Below, one piece after another: positions 48,975-61,065 of a DNA stretch of 64,000 nucleotides; the first letter of the stretch is position 1; each line of letters begins with the position of its first letter. The notes beneath the pieces were generated by a model, which was not told where the DNA came from, did not search any database, and saw only the letters and a program-made list of their open reading frames with translations. This DNA is from Acorus gramineus. Taxonomy: Eukaryota > Streptophyta > Magnoliopsida > Acorales > Acoraceae. The position numbers and the translations under genes were made by a program. The stretch covers positions 11,670,704 through 11,734,703 of the forward strand of contig CM060847.1 of NCBI GenBank assembly GCA_030737835.1. Direction: 5' to 3'.

Positions 48975-50706
48975 CCATTTGTCACACATTAAATGAACTG
49001 AAGATCAGGATAGCTGGTTTCGGCATAGATGCATAGCCGTGACTCTCTCTCTCTCTCTATCTGTGTCCCTCTTTTTCTGGGGACACAGCGTGAGAACCGA
49101 GAAACTCCCCAGCATCAGTTGTAGTATGTGTCTCTTGTTGGTCGAGGGAGAGGAGAGTGCAGTCCCTTGAGTGTGCAAAACCTAAAAACAGCTAAGGTAT
49201 CAGTGTGGCCCACGTAAAAGGTAACTCCTCTCCCTACGTATCTCTCTGAAGTATTGCTGAGAAACTTGTAGCAGTAGTAACAGCAGCACATGAAACAAAC
49301 GCGGAGAGAGAGGGAGAGAGAGAGAGAGGTCCATGTTGTATGTGTAATAGTTTTAGTACGTAGAGCCCAGTGTTTGCATGCGACGAAAGACAAGAGTACG
49401 ACAAAGAGTACAGACAAGTGTCAGAGTCTGCTTTGAAAGCTAGCCATAGATACCAACACGTCACACCCATACTAAATCCAAGTTTAACTAATTAACCCTA
49501 ATCTCATGCAAACAGTGAAAATTAAAATTATTCGGATCCTTTGCATGTTGTGGCTTTAGTAAACAAAATTAGAATTGATTGATTTTAAATGGGATACAAA
49601 ATTATGAATCACTATGGCAATTCAGCGTGTAAAGTTACTACATGATAGCTTTGACGGATCCAACCTTGACTAAATTGTATATATATGTTTAAATATCAAA
49701 TAAAATAAAGGCACTGACTAACAATACATGTTTAGTAGAGAGCACTCTTTCTTGTTATTGACATCACTGGTCATGATGAGTTTAAGAGTGCGTTTGGTAG
49801 AGCGATTGCAAAATTGATTCTGTAGGAAGCTCAACCCCCTTTAGTTTTTCAAAATCGCAGCTTTTGGATACTATTTACCTGAAATCTGTCCGTAGTAAGC
49901 TGTTATAGTAAAACTGTTTGGTTGTATAATTATAATAGCAGCTTTCTACAATTGTAAAAGCTACACAATCGCACAATCAAATGTATTTTAAATCATCTAT
50001 GTGACAAAAATAGAAAATCTCACATGTAGACCAATTGTAAAATATCTTAATAGATGACAAAATCACACAAATGAATTTTTCTTTACTTTAATTGATAAAA
50101 AGAGTACATTCCCAATATAAACAGCTGGTTGTGCATTAACATGACGGGTTGAGATCCATTTCTTTTTTTTTTGTTTTGTTTATAATGCTGGTTGTTTAGG
50201 ATGTCATATCAACATGATTAAAATCAGATAGTGGATGAACAATGAGAATTAACAACTGTTCTAATTCTAAATTCATTAAATAAAATCTAGAGCATCCTAT
50301 TGTAATGATAAAATCCAAACATAAAAAAGATAAGCAGATGATCCAAACCATCGTTGATACATGTACATGAGATTTTAGATTCTTCAACACATATCGCCTG
50401 GTGTCATCACAACCATGACTACTTACTCTATAATCTCTTAGATATATAGTCCATTGCATATATATTATCCATGTATAATAGTAATACATATAAAACCAAA
50501 TAATTAATACATATTAGAAATTATATATACCAACTGATTAGCTCACAAAAAAACAAAAAAAAAAACACAAAAACAACATCACAGTAAAACTATCCTTTAA
50601 TTTCCTTCTTGGTAGATCACAACACAACCTAACAAAAAAAACATAAAAACGCAACCTAACTAAAACCCTAATCACATGCAAACCCCACAAGTAATCACAC
50701 CCCCTC
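47019..50706. other. Convergent intergenic region with GA/CT-rich islands
   Basis: No gene is supported. GA-rich patches at 47117-47165 and 49302-49328 and a CT run at 49041-49060 sit in GC-richer islands (47040-47540, 49000-49450) that look promoter- or leader-like but lack a reading frame. A noncoding transcript is possible. An (AT)n run is at 48943-48973. At 49790-49990 a GTGCGTTTGGTAG phrase suggests one end of a decayed MITE. Confidence 0.4.
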
Positions 50707-50726
50707 CTACATCTCCATCTCCATCC

Positions 50727-50766
<40 letters not shown>

Positions 50767-52000
50767 AACCTCTTCAATCACACTATTCAAATCGTTATAA
50801 GAAGGCCCGCAGTCCAAGTGCGGCGCGTGGTCGCTCCCGAACGACCTCACGTGATCCTTGAGCGACCTCTTGTGCTTGAAGTCCGAACCACAGACACAGA
50901 ACCACAGCCTTCCACAGTTCTTCTCATGGGTTCGCCAGTCCCCCCGGACTGCGAAGGCCTTCCCGCACCTCCTGCACGCGAACTGCTTCGCCCCGTGCTT
51001 TCGCCGGTAGTGCGTCTGAAGGGTGCGGAAGTCCTTCAGCGGCCTCGCGCGCGGGTGGTCTATGTTGTTCTTGCACCCTTGCGCGCTGCAGTAGCACGGA
51101 AGCCTCAGCATCGACGACGTCGGCTTCGTTCCCCGCAGCGATTCAGGTCCTTTTCGGTATTGCGAGCCGTGTCCCCACATGTGCATCTGCGCGTGCAGAT
51201 TAACATGTGAATCAGATGAGATTCAATCAGGTCTGGAACCCATCATATGGTTGTGTATGATTGACTTGTAACATACACGCATATTTATTTATTTTTAAAA
51301 AAAAAAAAATCAAAACAGACAATTTTTGAAAAAGAGATAAGAGGAAACAAATTAAAATTATAACCAAACCAAACAAAGAAGAATAGGCAAAAGAATATTA
51401 CTTCTAAGTCGGAAGCCCAGTAAAAAAGATTTCTACTCGGCTCCACCACAAAAAAGCCTCAAGTGAATCAGATGATGAGATCCAACCAGGTCTGGAATGG
51501 AACATGTTAGTTATTGTGATCAGTCTCCAATTGACTTGTTACATATTAAGTCTATTGAAGACCGACTACACCTGATTAAATACTATACCACAACAAATGC
51601 ATACCTGCATGTTGTTGTATCGATTGAAGGTCTTGTGGCACACAACGCAGGAGAACTGCGTCGGGCCGACGAGGATCTGAGCCGGTGAGGGGATCCAATA
51701 GGCAGGTGATATTTGCTGCTCATGATGATCATCTGTGATTGTTGTTGTGTTTGTTGATGATGTTGCATTTGGGGGTGCTATGGAGAGTGCGATGGTTATG
51801 TTGTCGCTTTGAGGATGATAGGATGGAAAGTTGGATGGGAGAGCAGAAGTAGAAGATGAAGTGGATGCTGAGGAAGAAGAGTAGAAGGTGTAGTGTTGGC
51901 CAGGAGGACAGAGAGTGAGGTGTATGGAGGGGTGGTCGTCATCTTCTTCAATGGAGGAGGTGCTGAAGTTAGCAGGGGTTGTTATTGTTGTGTTTTGCAT
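50707..52000 (-). CDS. WIP-type C2H2 zinc finger transcription factor (TT1/WIP family), 2 exons
   Basis: Exons 52000-51605 and 51186-50707 join in phase to give 291 residues. The family hallmark [17 protein letters not shown] begins at residue 102. Four zinc fingers follow: finger 1 (CVVCHKTF...) is split by the intron right after NNMQ and completed by MHMWGH; finger 2 is in [14 protein letters not shown]; finger 3 is [21 protein letters not shown]; finger 4 is [29 protein letters not shown] is also conserved. WIP proteins are nuclear regulators of seed coat pigment (TT1), transmitting tract (NTT) and leaf vein or root pattern. Which member this is cannot be told by eye. The N-terminal 100 residues are Ser/Thr-rich and less conserved. 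Unusually, the C-terminus runs into about 15 glutamates followed by GMEMEM. Exon 2 is GC-rich. Confidence 0.95.
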
Positions 52001-52092
52001 GGCTGTTGATGTAAGAGGTTGGGTTTCAAAATGTGTGATGTTTGAATGATACTAATAGAAGTTGGAGGAGAGAATGAGAGAGTGATTGATTT

Positions 52093-52125
52093 AGAGAGAG
52101 AGAGAGAGAGAGAGAGAGGCACGTG
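52093..52125 (-). promoter_or_regulatory. (AG)n tract and CACGTG G-box in the WIP gene leader
   Basis: Thirteen AG units (52093-52118) are followed by CACGTG at 52120-52125, about 100 bases upstream of the start codon. G-boxes bind bZIP and bHLH factors. GA tracts can bind BPC/GAGA factors. Function here is inferred. Confidence 0.5.
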
Positions 52126-52185
52126 CATGGTATGGGATGGATGTGTTTGTTTGGCTTGAGTGCGGAGACAGGGAGAAGGGATGCA

Positions 52186-52191
52186 CTTATA
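52186..52191 (-). promoter_or_regulatory. Probable TATA box of the WIP gene
   Basis: TATAAG on the minus strand, within CCTATAAGTGC, lies 186-191 bases upstream of the start codon. This would put the (AG)n tract and G-box inside the 5' leader. Confidence 0.5.
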
Positions 52192-55039
52192 GGAAGGTCA
52201 CCTCGCGCAGGCTTTTGATTTTTCATGCGTCATCTCTTCCTCTTTTTGTTTTCAGTTCTTTTTTATTTTTAAATTTTTTCTGTGACGTTTTGATTCTCAG
52301 TGAATTAATTTGAATTGTTATATCATTCTCTTACACGCTTCTTTCTCAGTCAGCGATGAACAGGACCTCAACCGACGTACATCATGAAAAAAAAATACAT
52401 ATAGTCTTAAAAACCATTCTAAAAATCATTTTAAAAATAATCGCATACTATTTGTTTGAGATCATATATATTTTGATAAAAAAATTTATTTCTAAAAATG
52501 TACTCAAATTTCAAATAAGCGTATATTATTCAAAGATGATTTTAGGGCTGGAGCTGGATGTACCTTAAATACTTGATTTTATAATGGACATAGTCATGGA
52601 TTAGAATGTTAGTCATCACTTCAAAAAATGCGTGTTGGGATTGTTTAAGTTGTGAGCATGCGATTTTCACATGAATATCCATTAACTTGGGGGTAAGTAC
52701 ATCTAAAGTGATTTTTTAAAAAAAAATTTACATACTTGGTGTTTGTTCCTTTGGTGGTAAAAACAGAGAACTTTTTGTGAAGGGAGCTTGTGAAAGGATG
52801 GGGGGGATGAGAAACTAATGAAGATGATAAAAGGTATTGGAAGGTTAAGATGAAATGTTGGTTGTTGTATCTGCTTAAGGGTACGTAAATCAATCATTAC
52901 ACAATGTTTTTGTAGAATCCTTCAACCCCAGTTCATGGAAGTTGATTATATATATATACACACACACACACACAACACACTCATTTAAATATTTTATAAA
53001 AGGTATTCATGCAAAGGTGCTTTTAATCGAACTCACTAATAGAAGAAATGAAAATCATATATATATATAAGTTATATATTTCATTAGACAAATATGAAAC
53101 TGCCGTGAAACTTTAAGTGATCGACTTTGCTGTATGAGGATTGGGCTAGGTCTAATACGTATTGGACAATTGATTGTCCAATGCGCTCGTAATCATTTGA
53201 TCTTCCTACTTTGAGATATGTATTTTAATTGGATACTAAAAATAAAGGTTTAAAATTTAATTAAATTCTAAATTTAATTTGAAATCTTACTAAATGTCTT
53301 AATCACATAGAAATCCAGTATAACATATACCTCGTTAGAAGTTGCACATATCACATTAAATATTTTTTTACACTTATAAAAAATTGATTAATTCAATTCG
53401 AATGGAAAGATACACACTTTTATCAAAGTATATATATACTTATTAGATGTTGTTTACTATTTAAAAAAAATAAAAACATTTTTTATCCGAGTTTTGATTG
53501 GTAAAATAAATTGAGTCTAACATTTTCCTTAAAAAAATGAAATTAATCGAAGTCATTCAAAGGTTGGGCCGGACTCTCATTTGATCAAGCCCATTACAGG
53601 GGAACTTGAAATTAAGTATTAGAAAAAATAATATTGCAATATAGTCACCTGTTTTGATTTTTGAAAGTCAATACTTCAATATAATTTTTACATAAAAAAA
53701 TATATACTTCATGAATATACTATTGCAAAGCTCCTCCAAATAAATTTATATGATCCCTGTATTCAAAATATAAGTAGAGCAAAGCACCTTTCACTCATCA
53801 GCCACAGGTATCAGGACCATGTGCTTTTCCTGGGCTGGGCTAGGGCCATGCCCCATTGGACAAGCCCAGACTTGTTCTCGGGCCCGTTCGAGTAGGGTGC
53901 CCCTTTACTATAGTAATTACAATAAGAAAAATAAAAATGTTAAACTCAGTCATATTTACCAATTAAAATTCAGACCTTATATATATATATATTTTAAAAT
54001 AGTAAACATCATCTAGTGAGGTATATGCTTTGATAAAAAGTACACATCGCTCCATTCAGAATTGAATGAACCTATTTTTAATAAGTGTAAGAAAATATTT
54101 AATGAGGTATATGCTTCACCGTATTTCTAACGAGGTATATAGGACTGTGTTTTGGACTGAGAAAAAACTGAGTGTAGCAGCACTCTAAGAAAAATGATAC
54201 ATCCCGCCTTCTGTGCAGCCTTCACCTTTTCATTTTTATAAAAAATATACACTCCTCTGTATGTAATACGAATTGAAATATATACTAAGATACACCAGTA
54301 TATTTTTTTGAAAAAATGAAAAAAATTTATAGCATGATGAAAGCTCATACATTATGATTGCGAAGTATATACTTTCTATCATTGTATATAAGATGATAGA
54401 TGAGATTCCAAAACAGGCTGAATGTATCAGCGCTCTTTCAATATATAATTCATCTTTTGCCCCAAACCCGACCAATCAAACACTCTCAGAAGGGTTTGTT
54501 GCATTTTAAATAATTCTATCGAGTTTCATTTTTCTTGTATGTATTTTCCCATCTTTCTTGTATTTGTTGTATTTTACTTTTTATTCTCACATTTATTTTA
54601 GACATTATTTATTTTGATCTTTATTGAAATAAGTATGTCTACAATTTATCTTACAAAAATTTATCTTTTGATATGTTAAAATTATATATATCCAGTTGAC
54701 CATAAATAAAAAAATAAAAGAATTTACAAATGAAGGGCGTCACTTATATGTTCGATTTGCATGGATTCAGCCATTTTAGGACTGTAAACATGAATAGATG
54801 ATCGAAAAATTACTTAATATTTTGATAAATGTGGGATACGCAATGAAGATTTTTGATGAAATTAGATCTTGTTATTTTATGAAACAGTGTGTTGTCCATT
54901 ATTCTGTCGGTGTTTCTCACTAATAAGATAATGATGATATTCTGTCGGTGAGCTGTCTCATAATGTACACGTATGTATGTTGTGACTTGTGGTACACAAT
55001 TTACTTTTGGGCGCATCTATCTCCATTAAATATTTTTTT
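52192..55039. other. Intergenic region upstream of the WIP gene
   Basis: AT-rich, no gene. It holds (TA)n/(CA)n near 52948-52978, a fragment at 53145-53215 related to 39228-39955, and a short GGGC-rich patch at 53825-53900 resembling one end of the GGCC-ended elements. Phrases GAGGTATATGCTTTGATAAA and GAGGTATATGCTTCACC recur near 54018 and 54102. Confidence 0.45.
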
Positions 55040-55843
55040 TACCCCACCAATAATAATAAAAAAAAACAGTTCTTTTTCTATTCTCATCGATCCGACTAGA
55101 TCGACCAAACTTGGTTGTCATTTTAAGTTTTCGGCGATCAAAATTGATCGTCATTTCATATTTTGGACAACCTAACTTAGTCGTCATTTCAGTTTTTGGG
55201 CGACCGAACTTGGTTGAACAGAATTTGTAATAAAGTTTTAAATTTTTTTTTCTTGAAAACTTAATCCCATGGCGTGTATCCTCCTTGGATCTTTTATGTC
55301 ACTCCAAATCTGAGTTGTAATGTATGGAGAATCAATTATTATTCTTAAATGTAGAACATAAGAATAATTTTTTTACATAAGTGACGGATAAATTTTTAAA
55401 AGTTAAATATAAAATGTGTTTGGATCAACTGGTAGTTTTTTTTTTTTAAACAAAGAATCCGCTTAACTACAAATTCAAACGAAGCTTAAAAATGACATAT
55501 ATTTGTCTAATAAGATATTTTTCTATAAAAATTTGAATTAATTGAAAGTATACCTACTTACATTTTTTTCAGTCCTTTAGCTGTTATTTGGATAAAAGAA
55601 TAAATGTAGAATATGATGGATCAACCTAAAAGTTTATTTGTTTAGAAAGAACATGTAAATATAATTTTGGACCATGTTCGACTAATTTCGGTCGCCCAAA
55701 ACTTGAAATGACGACCAATTTCGATCGTTCAAAACCTGAAATGACGACTAAATTCGACCGTCCAAAACCTGAAATGGCGATCAAGTTCGGTCGATCTGGA
55801 TTGGTGGGAACAGCCAAACAGCAATTTTTTTTTATGGTGGGTT
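55040..55843. mobile_element. Foldback element with 33-bp tandem repeats in both arms
   Basis: The left end ACCCCACCAATAATAATAAA and the complement of the right end AACCCACCATAAAAAAAAA match, then both arms enter arrays of a 33-bp unit (cgaccgAACTTGGTCGTCATTT plus cagttttggg). The left arm is at 55089-55220, and the right arm, inverted, is at 55676-55800. Three to four units lie in each arm. The 450-base centre is AT-rich and has no ORF. The minus-strand frame at 55626-55817 is just the repeat (11-residue periods). Confidence 0.75.
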
Positions 55844-55909
55844 AAGTGAAACGTTTGGTGGGGATAGCCGAGCCCTTTACTTTTCAATTAGAACCTTCAT
55901 GTTTAATAA

Positions 55910-56345
55910 ATTTTTAAATGAGAAAAATTCAAATCCACATAATTTCATGACTTTACTTACCGTTCATATAATCTCATAAAAACACTTATGTAAATCCAAA
56001 TAGTTCCATGAGTTAAATTTTACTAATAGATTATAATTATTCAACGAATATTGTATTTAGTTTATCCTTACCCTAATTGAAAACATAGTATATCAATTCT
56101 GTACAATGTATTAAAAATATAAAAAAATCAACTATAAATGACGATTTTATCCTTTCAGATGGGTTTTATCATCTTTTCAAAGAAGTAAAATCATCATGTA
56201 CAGAAAGTTTTCCTTATTTTTAACAAATTATAAAGGTTTTCTAGTAATTGTGTTTTTAATAAAAGTTAACAAAAATTTAATTCTGGAAGCTATTTGGATT
56301 TACATAGATGTTTTCAAAGATTACATGGACTTTATAAAAAATAAG
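55910..56345. mobile_element. Element related to 46556-47018
   Basis: It shares ACAATGTATTAAAAATATAA, AAATGACGATTTTATCC and the end phrase CTATTTGGATTTACATAG with the 46556-47018 copy. The ends are more decayed. Confidence 0.6.
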
Positions 56346-56785
56346 AGATTAATAAAGATTTCAGACAATTTATAAGATTATTTTTTTTAAATTTAACGTA
56401 CACTGTTTCATCTGAAGCCTCATTTGCATGTGAGCTTTGGCAGCGTTGGTGTTGCATGTGTAATCAGTGCAAACGCCAGCCCCACATCGAAACAGTCTTG
56501 GCATTTGTGAAGCTAAAAAACGGGAAAAGGCAATTACAACGTAAAAATGAAGCCTTTCAAAACGCGTCAAAACATTGCTTCATAAATTTAAATTAAACCT
56601 AAAAGCAATAATGATCTTATTTACTAATTCAGCTTATAAAGAGAAATATAATAAGGGTATTATCAGTGCTCCAGCTAAACCTAAAACCTAAAATTTTTAT
56701 AAACTTAAAAAATATATACATGCATGTTATTACACCAAAGATCATTTTAAAATAAAAAATATATATTTTTCTTAAATTTTTTTTT

Positions 56786-57140
56786 ATCTTATTAAGTTTA
56801 TAAAGAGAAATTTAGATCATAATCAATTAAATTTTTTTTTGCTGCTTTTAGGTTTTAAATTATTATAAAATATCATATATTTATTTTGTAATTCTATAAT
56901 AATTTAAAATAAAATTGTATATAAGATTAAACAAGTTAGATTTTTTTTAATATGCATGGACCCCACTTCAAATATTTGTCAAGGGCCAAAAAAAAAAATC
57001 AATTCTTAGGTCTGGCCCTCATCTAAAATCCATAGAGTTAGTTATAACAATCTTATTAAGTTTATAAAGAGAAATTTAGATCATAATCAATTAAATTTTT
57101 TTTGCTGCTTTTAGGTTTAAATTATTATAAAATATCATAT
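56786..57140. repeat. Near-identical 91-bp direct repeat pair
   Basis: ATCTTATTAAGTTTATAAAG through AAATTATTATAAAATATCAT occurs at 56786-56877 and again at 57050-57140, differing mainly by one or two bases in T runs. The high identity in a decayed background suggests a recent duplication. The 170 bases between are unrelated. Confidence 0.85.
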
Positions 57141-57840
57141 TTTAATAACAGAGGTATTACCAACATCTATCTTTGCACTAAAATCATCTATCTTATCTTT
57201 GTAGTAAAATTTTATTTTAAAATTATGGTGCAATTTGGGCGGGTTGAGGAGTTAAACCCAAACCCATCTCGAGGTTGGGAGAAAGTCAACCCAAACGCAA
57301 CCCGACCGGATTTGAAAAGCTCAACCTGAACCCAATCCGTCGAATTTTGTTTGGATTCAAGTTGGGTTAGGCTCGGGTTGATCAATTCAGATTTGACTTG
57401 AAAAATGTATCAATTAAAATTTTGCAAGAGTCAAATTTCCATGCAACAAAAATAAGAAAAAGGATGAAAATGAAGAAAATTTTTAATAAGTGAATAAAGA
57501 TATGGAAACCATAGAAATAAAATATTATAGATAAAAATAAATTGTACAATTCAAATTTTATCATATAAATTAAAAAAAATTATAATTTTACTTGGATATG
57601 AAATTTTTAGATTCAAATTTGTTCAGGTTACTTGAATTCTCAACTCAATATCAAATTATGTACTACAGATGCATGATACAAAGCCCCCAAATAAACGATG
57701 ACAAAATCCGAGCCATTTGAGGATAAAATCCGAGCTACTTTATTGGAAGATACATACAAGTGACAACTTCACTAGTGATATACTTAATACTGGTATGAAT
57801 AAAGTATCATCACATGAATGATCCATACATATCTAAGCAT

Positions 57841-58390
57841 GTCAATTATCCGAAAAAAATATCCGTATCCGAAATCCAGAAAAATATCCGATATCCAAAA
57901 AACCCGTATCCACATCTGAAAAAATTATCTGTATCAAAAAATTTTCAGATATCCTTGTATCCGATCTGAAAAGTATCCGTATCCAAAAATATTATTATAT
58001 TATTATTTATTTAATTATATTTATATTTTTAGAATTAGTATGAGTTTTTTTATTTTTATTTTTACTCTAAAGCATGTAATGTTTTATGTATATACTTATA
58101 ATTTTATGTTTTATACTAGGTAATTATTGTATTTTTTTACATATTTCAAATATTAGATATATGATTTTTATTTTTGGATATTGGATCTTTAAATATTTTA
58201 ATCATTCCATATCCATTTTAAATTTTTGGATATTTTGGATAATTATCTGTATCCGAATTCGGATTTTTGGATCAAATAAGGATACATATCTTTAATATCT
58301 GTTGGATATCAGATACAGATATTTTTTTAGATATTTAATTCGATACAAATACAGATATGGACCTATCCTATCTGTATCCGTCCAATTGAC
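57841..58390. mobile_element. Non-autonomous element, GTCAATT...AATTGAC ends
   Basis: It starts GTCAATTATCCG and ends CGTCCAATTGAC. Both subterminal regions are packed with TATCCGTATCC-type words in opposite orientations. It is related along its length to 24673-25158. There is no ORF. Confidence 0.7.
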
Positions 58391-59639
58391 AGGCTATGTT
58401 GCCTCTTTTTCTCTCCTTTTGTACTTTCTCCCCCTCCTTCCACAGCCCTCCTCCGTCCACCATTGCTGTTCTCCGCCCATCGCCCTCCACCATTGTTGTT
58501 CTCCCCCTTTTAGGTTGGCCATCTCACTTTGAATTTTTTTTTTGAAGGTAGGATGACTGGTAAAAGGGATGGAGCTAAAAGCTCTTACACATGGATAAGT
58601 TATAATATACTAGACTAAAAATAAAAATAAATGAAAAGGTCGCATAACAAATTTTTGTGTATCATTGTCCCCTTCAAAAAGTGTTAGGCCTACAATGACT
58701 ACGAGGATGACATCAAGGTTAATCAATAATGGAAACTATAATTGGAGGCACCACCGACAAACTAGTAAAATTACATGGCATGATTATGAGAGTACAACGT
58801 TTGTTTTTTCTTTTTAATCTCTTTTGGAAAACTACTGCATTCATCATCTTCCACATACTCCACATAAGCATACACATTAACATCTTTAGAATATGTTTGA
58901 TAATATTTTTTAATTTTTTATTTAATTAAAAACAGAATTACTTTAATTAAGTGCAACAAAAAAGGACATAAGTTTTTTTTCTCTAGAAAATATGTTATTG
59001 AAGTTGCGTTTACGATCCTTTAGAGAATATAAATCATCGTATCTGAGTTGACATTTTTAGCAAAAAAATTTCAATGTAAACAATCATAGAATCTACAAGA
59101 AAATTATCTTTTATCTTAGTATGAAGTGTTGTTTTCACATTTCATAATTGAAAAAAATATAATTGATGCCAATATATTTAGGCGGGTAAAAATACAATAA
59201 ATGAGTCCTTATAACAAAGATTTGAAAATTTTAAAAACCATATTTGTGTATAAGAAATCTGAAAACCATGACAAAATTGGTACTAAGAGAGAATTCCTTT
59301 CTCATCTTTTATCTATTGTATTATTGTATAAGAAATGTGTATCTCACCATGTGATCAATAGAAATTGAGTTACGTCTCTTCAATGGAAGATAAGTGATGG
59401 CTGTATATAATGGGCAAATAATGGCTGGATTAATTAGCCTACACAAGACAATAATCAACCGTATAGTGGTGTACAAGCTGGTGTGATAGAAGATAATCAG
59501 CCATGATTAAGGGTAGTAATTAGAGGTAATTATGGTTGAATAATGGTGAGAATAATCACAACGGTTACTTAGGTATTTTTAAAAAAAATTTGGGGGGGGG
59601 GGGTTTGGGGTTTTTTTTAGGGGAGTGGGGTTTGTTAGG

Positions 59640-60825
59640 ATAAAAAAAAGGTTTTTTAGTTTTAATTTCCTATAAACATGTTTATTTAAGGATCGATCAC
59701 TCATTTCTTCGTTCTCTTCTGCCAAACGTTCAATAGGTGCTGTTAGAGTTAGTTTGTCCTATGTGATTTTTATTTTTTATGTCCCTATAACTATATTATT
59801 TAGTGATCAACCTTCCATTCTTCATATTTTATTTTAAGTCTTCAACTTCAAAAGTCTATTTTGTTATTAGTTCCTCAACAAAATTTTTGTCTGATTTTAT
59901 AAAAAATTTGTGTGCAGTCAATGAATATTTTATTTTGTATTGTTCGGAACTATTATTGATTTTAAGATTTAGTGATTTTATGTGAATCTAACAAATTTTT
60001 ATTTTTATTTTTTTTTACATTTAAGCTACTATTTTTTTAGTTTTTATTTAGTTATTTATTTTTAAAATCTCATTCATGGATATTTATATTTTCCCCACTA
60101 TTGTAAAATATCTTGGTTATGCCACTGTACACCGTCATTGATTTAAAAAAAATAGTAGCTCAAATGTAAAAATAAATAAATAATATAAATATGTTATATT
60201 CTCATAAATAAATAAAAGTTTAAAACCATACAAATTAAAATTTTCATTAACTGTACACAAATTTTTTAATGGCATCTAAATTTTTAATTTAAAATTCTAA
60301 ACACATTCAAAACATTTAATTTGATATTTCACAATTTTCAACCAAGAAAAAATTATTTAAATTAAAATGAACAAATGAAAAAAATCTTCAAAATTTGCTT
60401 GTGTAATCATTGTTCTGCTTAGATAGCAGGTTATAAGAGAATGCAATCTCGAATTGGGTGGACATATGCAATGTTGAGTAACATTAACCAAACACCTAAC
60501 AATGTAAATATAATTTTATTTAAATAATTCACCGAATATTTTGTATACAGGTTTCAAACAATAAAATACTTACAAACCACATATTCATTTTGTTCAGAAA
60601 CTAAAAACGAAAAATACATTTGAAATTAGAAATTTATCAGTAAATAACATAGTTTATGGGGTACTTAAAAATAAAAATCACATTTGATAAACAAACGATA
60701 CGGTATCTGACAGATGTTTGACGGAAGGACTAATAACAAAATAGGTGTAGAAGTTGGGGATTTAAAAATAATTATGAAGAGAGGGATGTTTATAGGGATT
60801 TAAAAAAAAAATAAAAAAACGGGTG
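59640..60825. mobile_element. Large inverted-arm element, family of 26508-27488
   Basis: The left arm (CCTATAAACATGTTTATTTA...GGATCGATCACTC, then AACTATATTATTTAGTGATC) and the right arm (complement of GATGTTTATAGGGATTT and of GTAAATAACATAGTTTATGG) are imperfect inverted repeats. The centre shares CAGGTTATAAGAGAATGCAA with the other copy in reverse. A 12-base G run at 59592-59603 lies just outside. Confidence 0.6.
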
Positions 60826-60985
60826 AGAGTTGATTGGTTGGTAATACCTGCTCCCAGTATTTATGTCAACCTCTCAAAAAAAAAAAATGCTTAAAAATAT
60901 ATAGATTTTACCTTACAAAGGCAAGATACAAAAACAAAGCCCCAAATGAAAAAAAAAGACAAAAACCTACTAGAGACCGGGCCCC

Positions 60986-61005
60986 GGGGGGGGGGGGGGG
61001 GGGGG
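60986..61005. repeat. 20-base G homopolymer
   Basis: An unbroken run of G follows GGGCCCC. Other long G/C runs in the window are at 10925-10939, 19144-19158, 28330-28342 and 59592-59603. Confidence 0.9.
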
Positions 61006-61065
61006 TCACCTGAAGATGAAATCCAAGCCACTTTATTGGAAGATACAAGTATAACTTATAAGTGG

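Noticed and set aside
50538-50777. Arg/Lys-rich minus-strand ORF overlapping the WIP stop region
   Set aside because: It is the poly-Glu tract read in another frame.
52098-52126. Possible miR164-like site at the WIP leader, because of GGCACGTGCA
   Set aside because: Only about ten bases match and they are at the 3' end of the microRNA. The rest is the AG repeat, and no foldback precursor is present. It is better read as a G-box.
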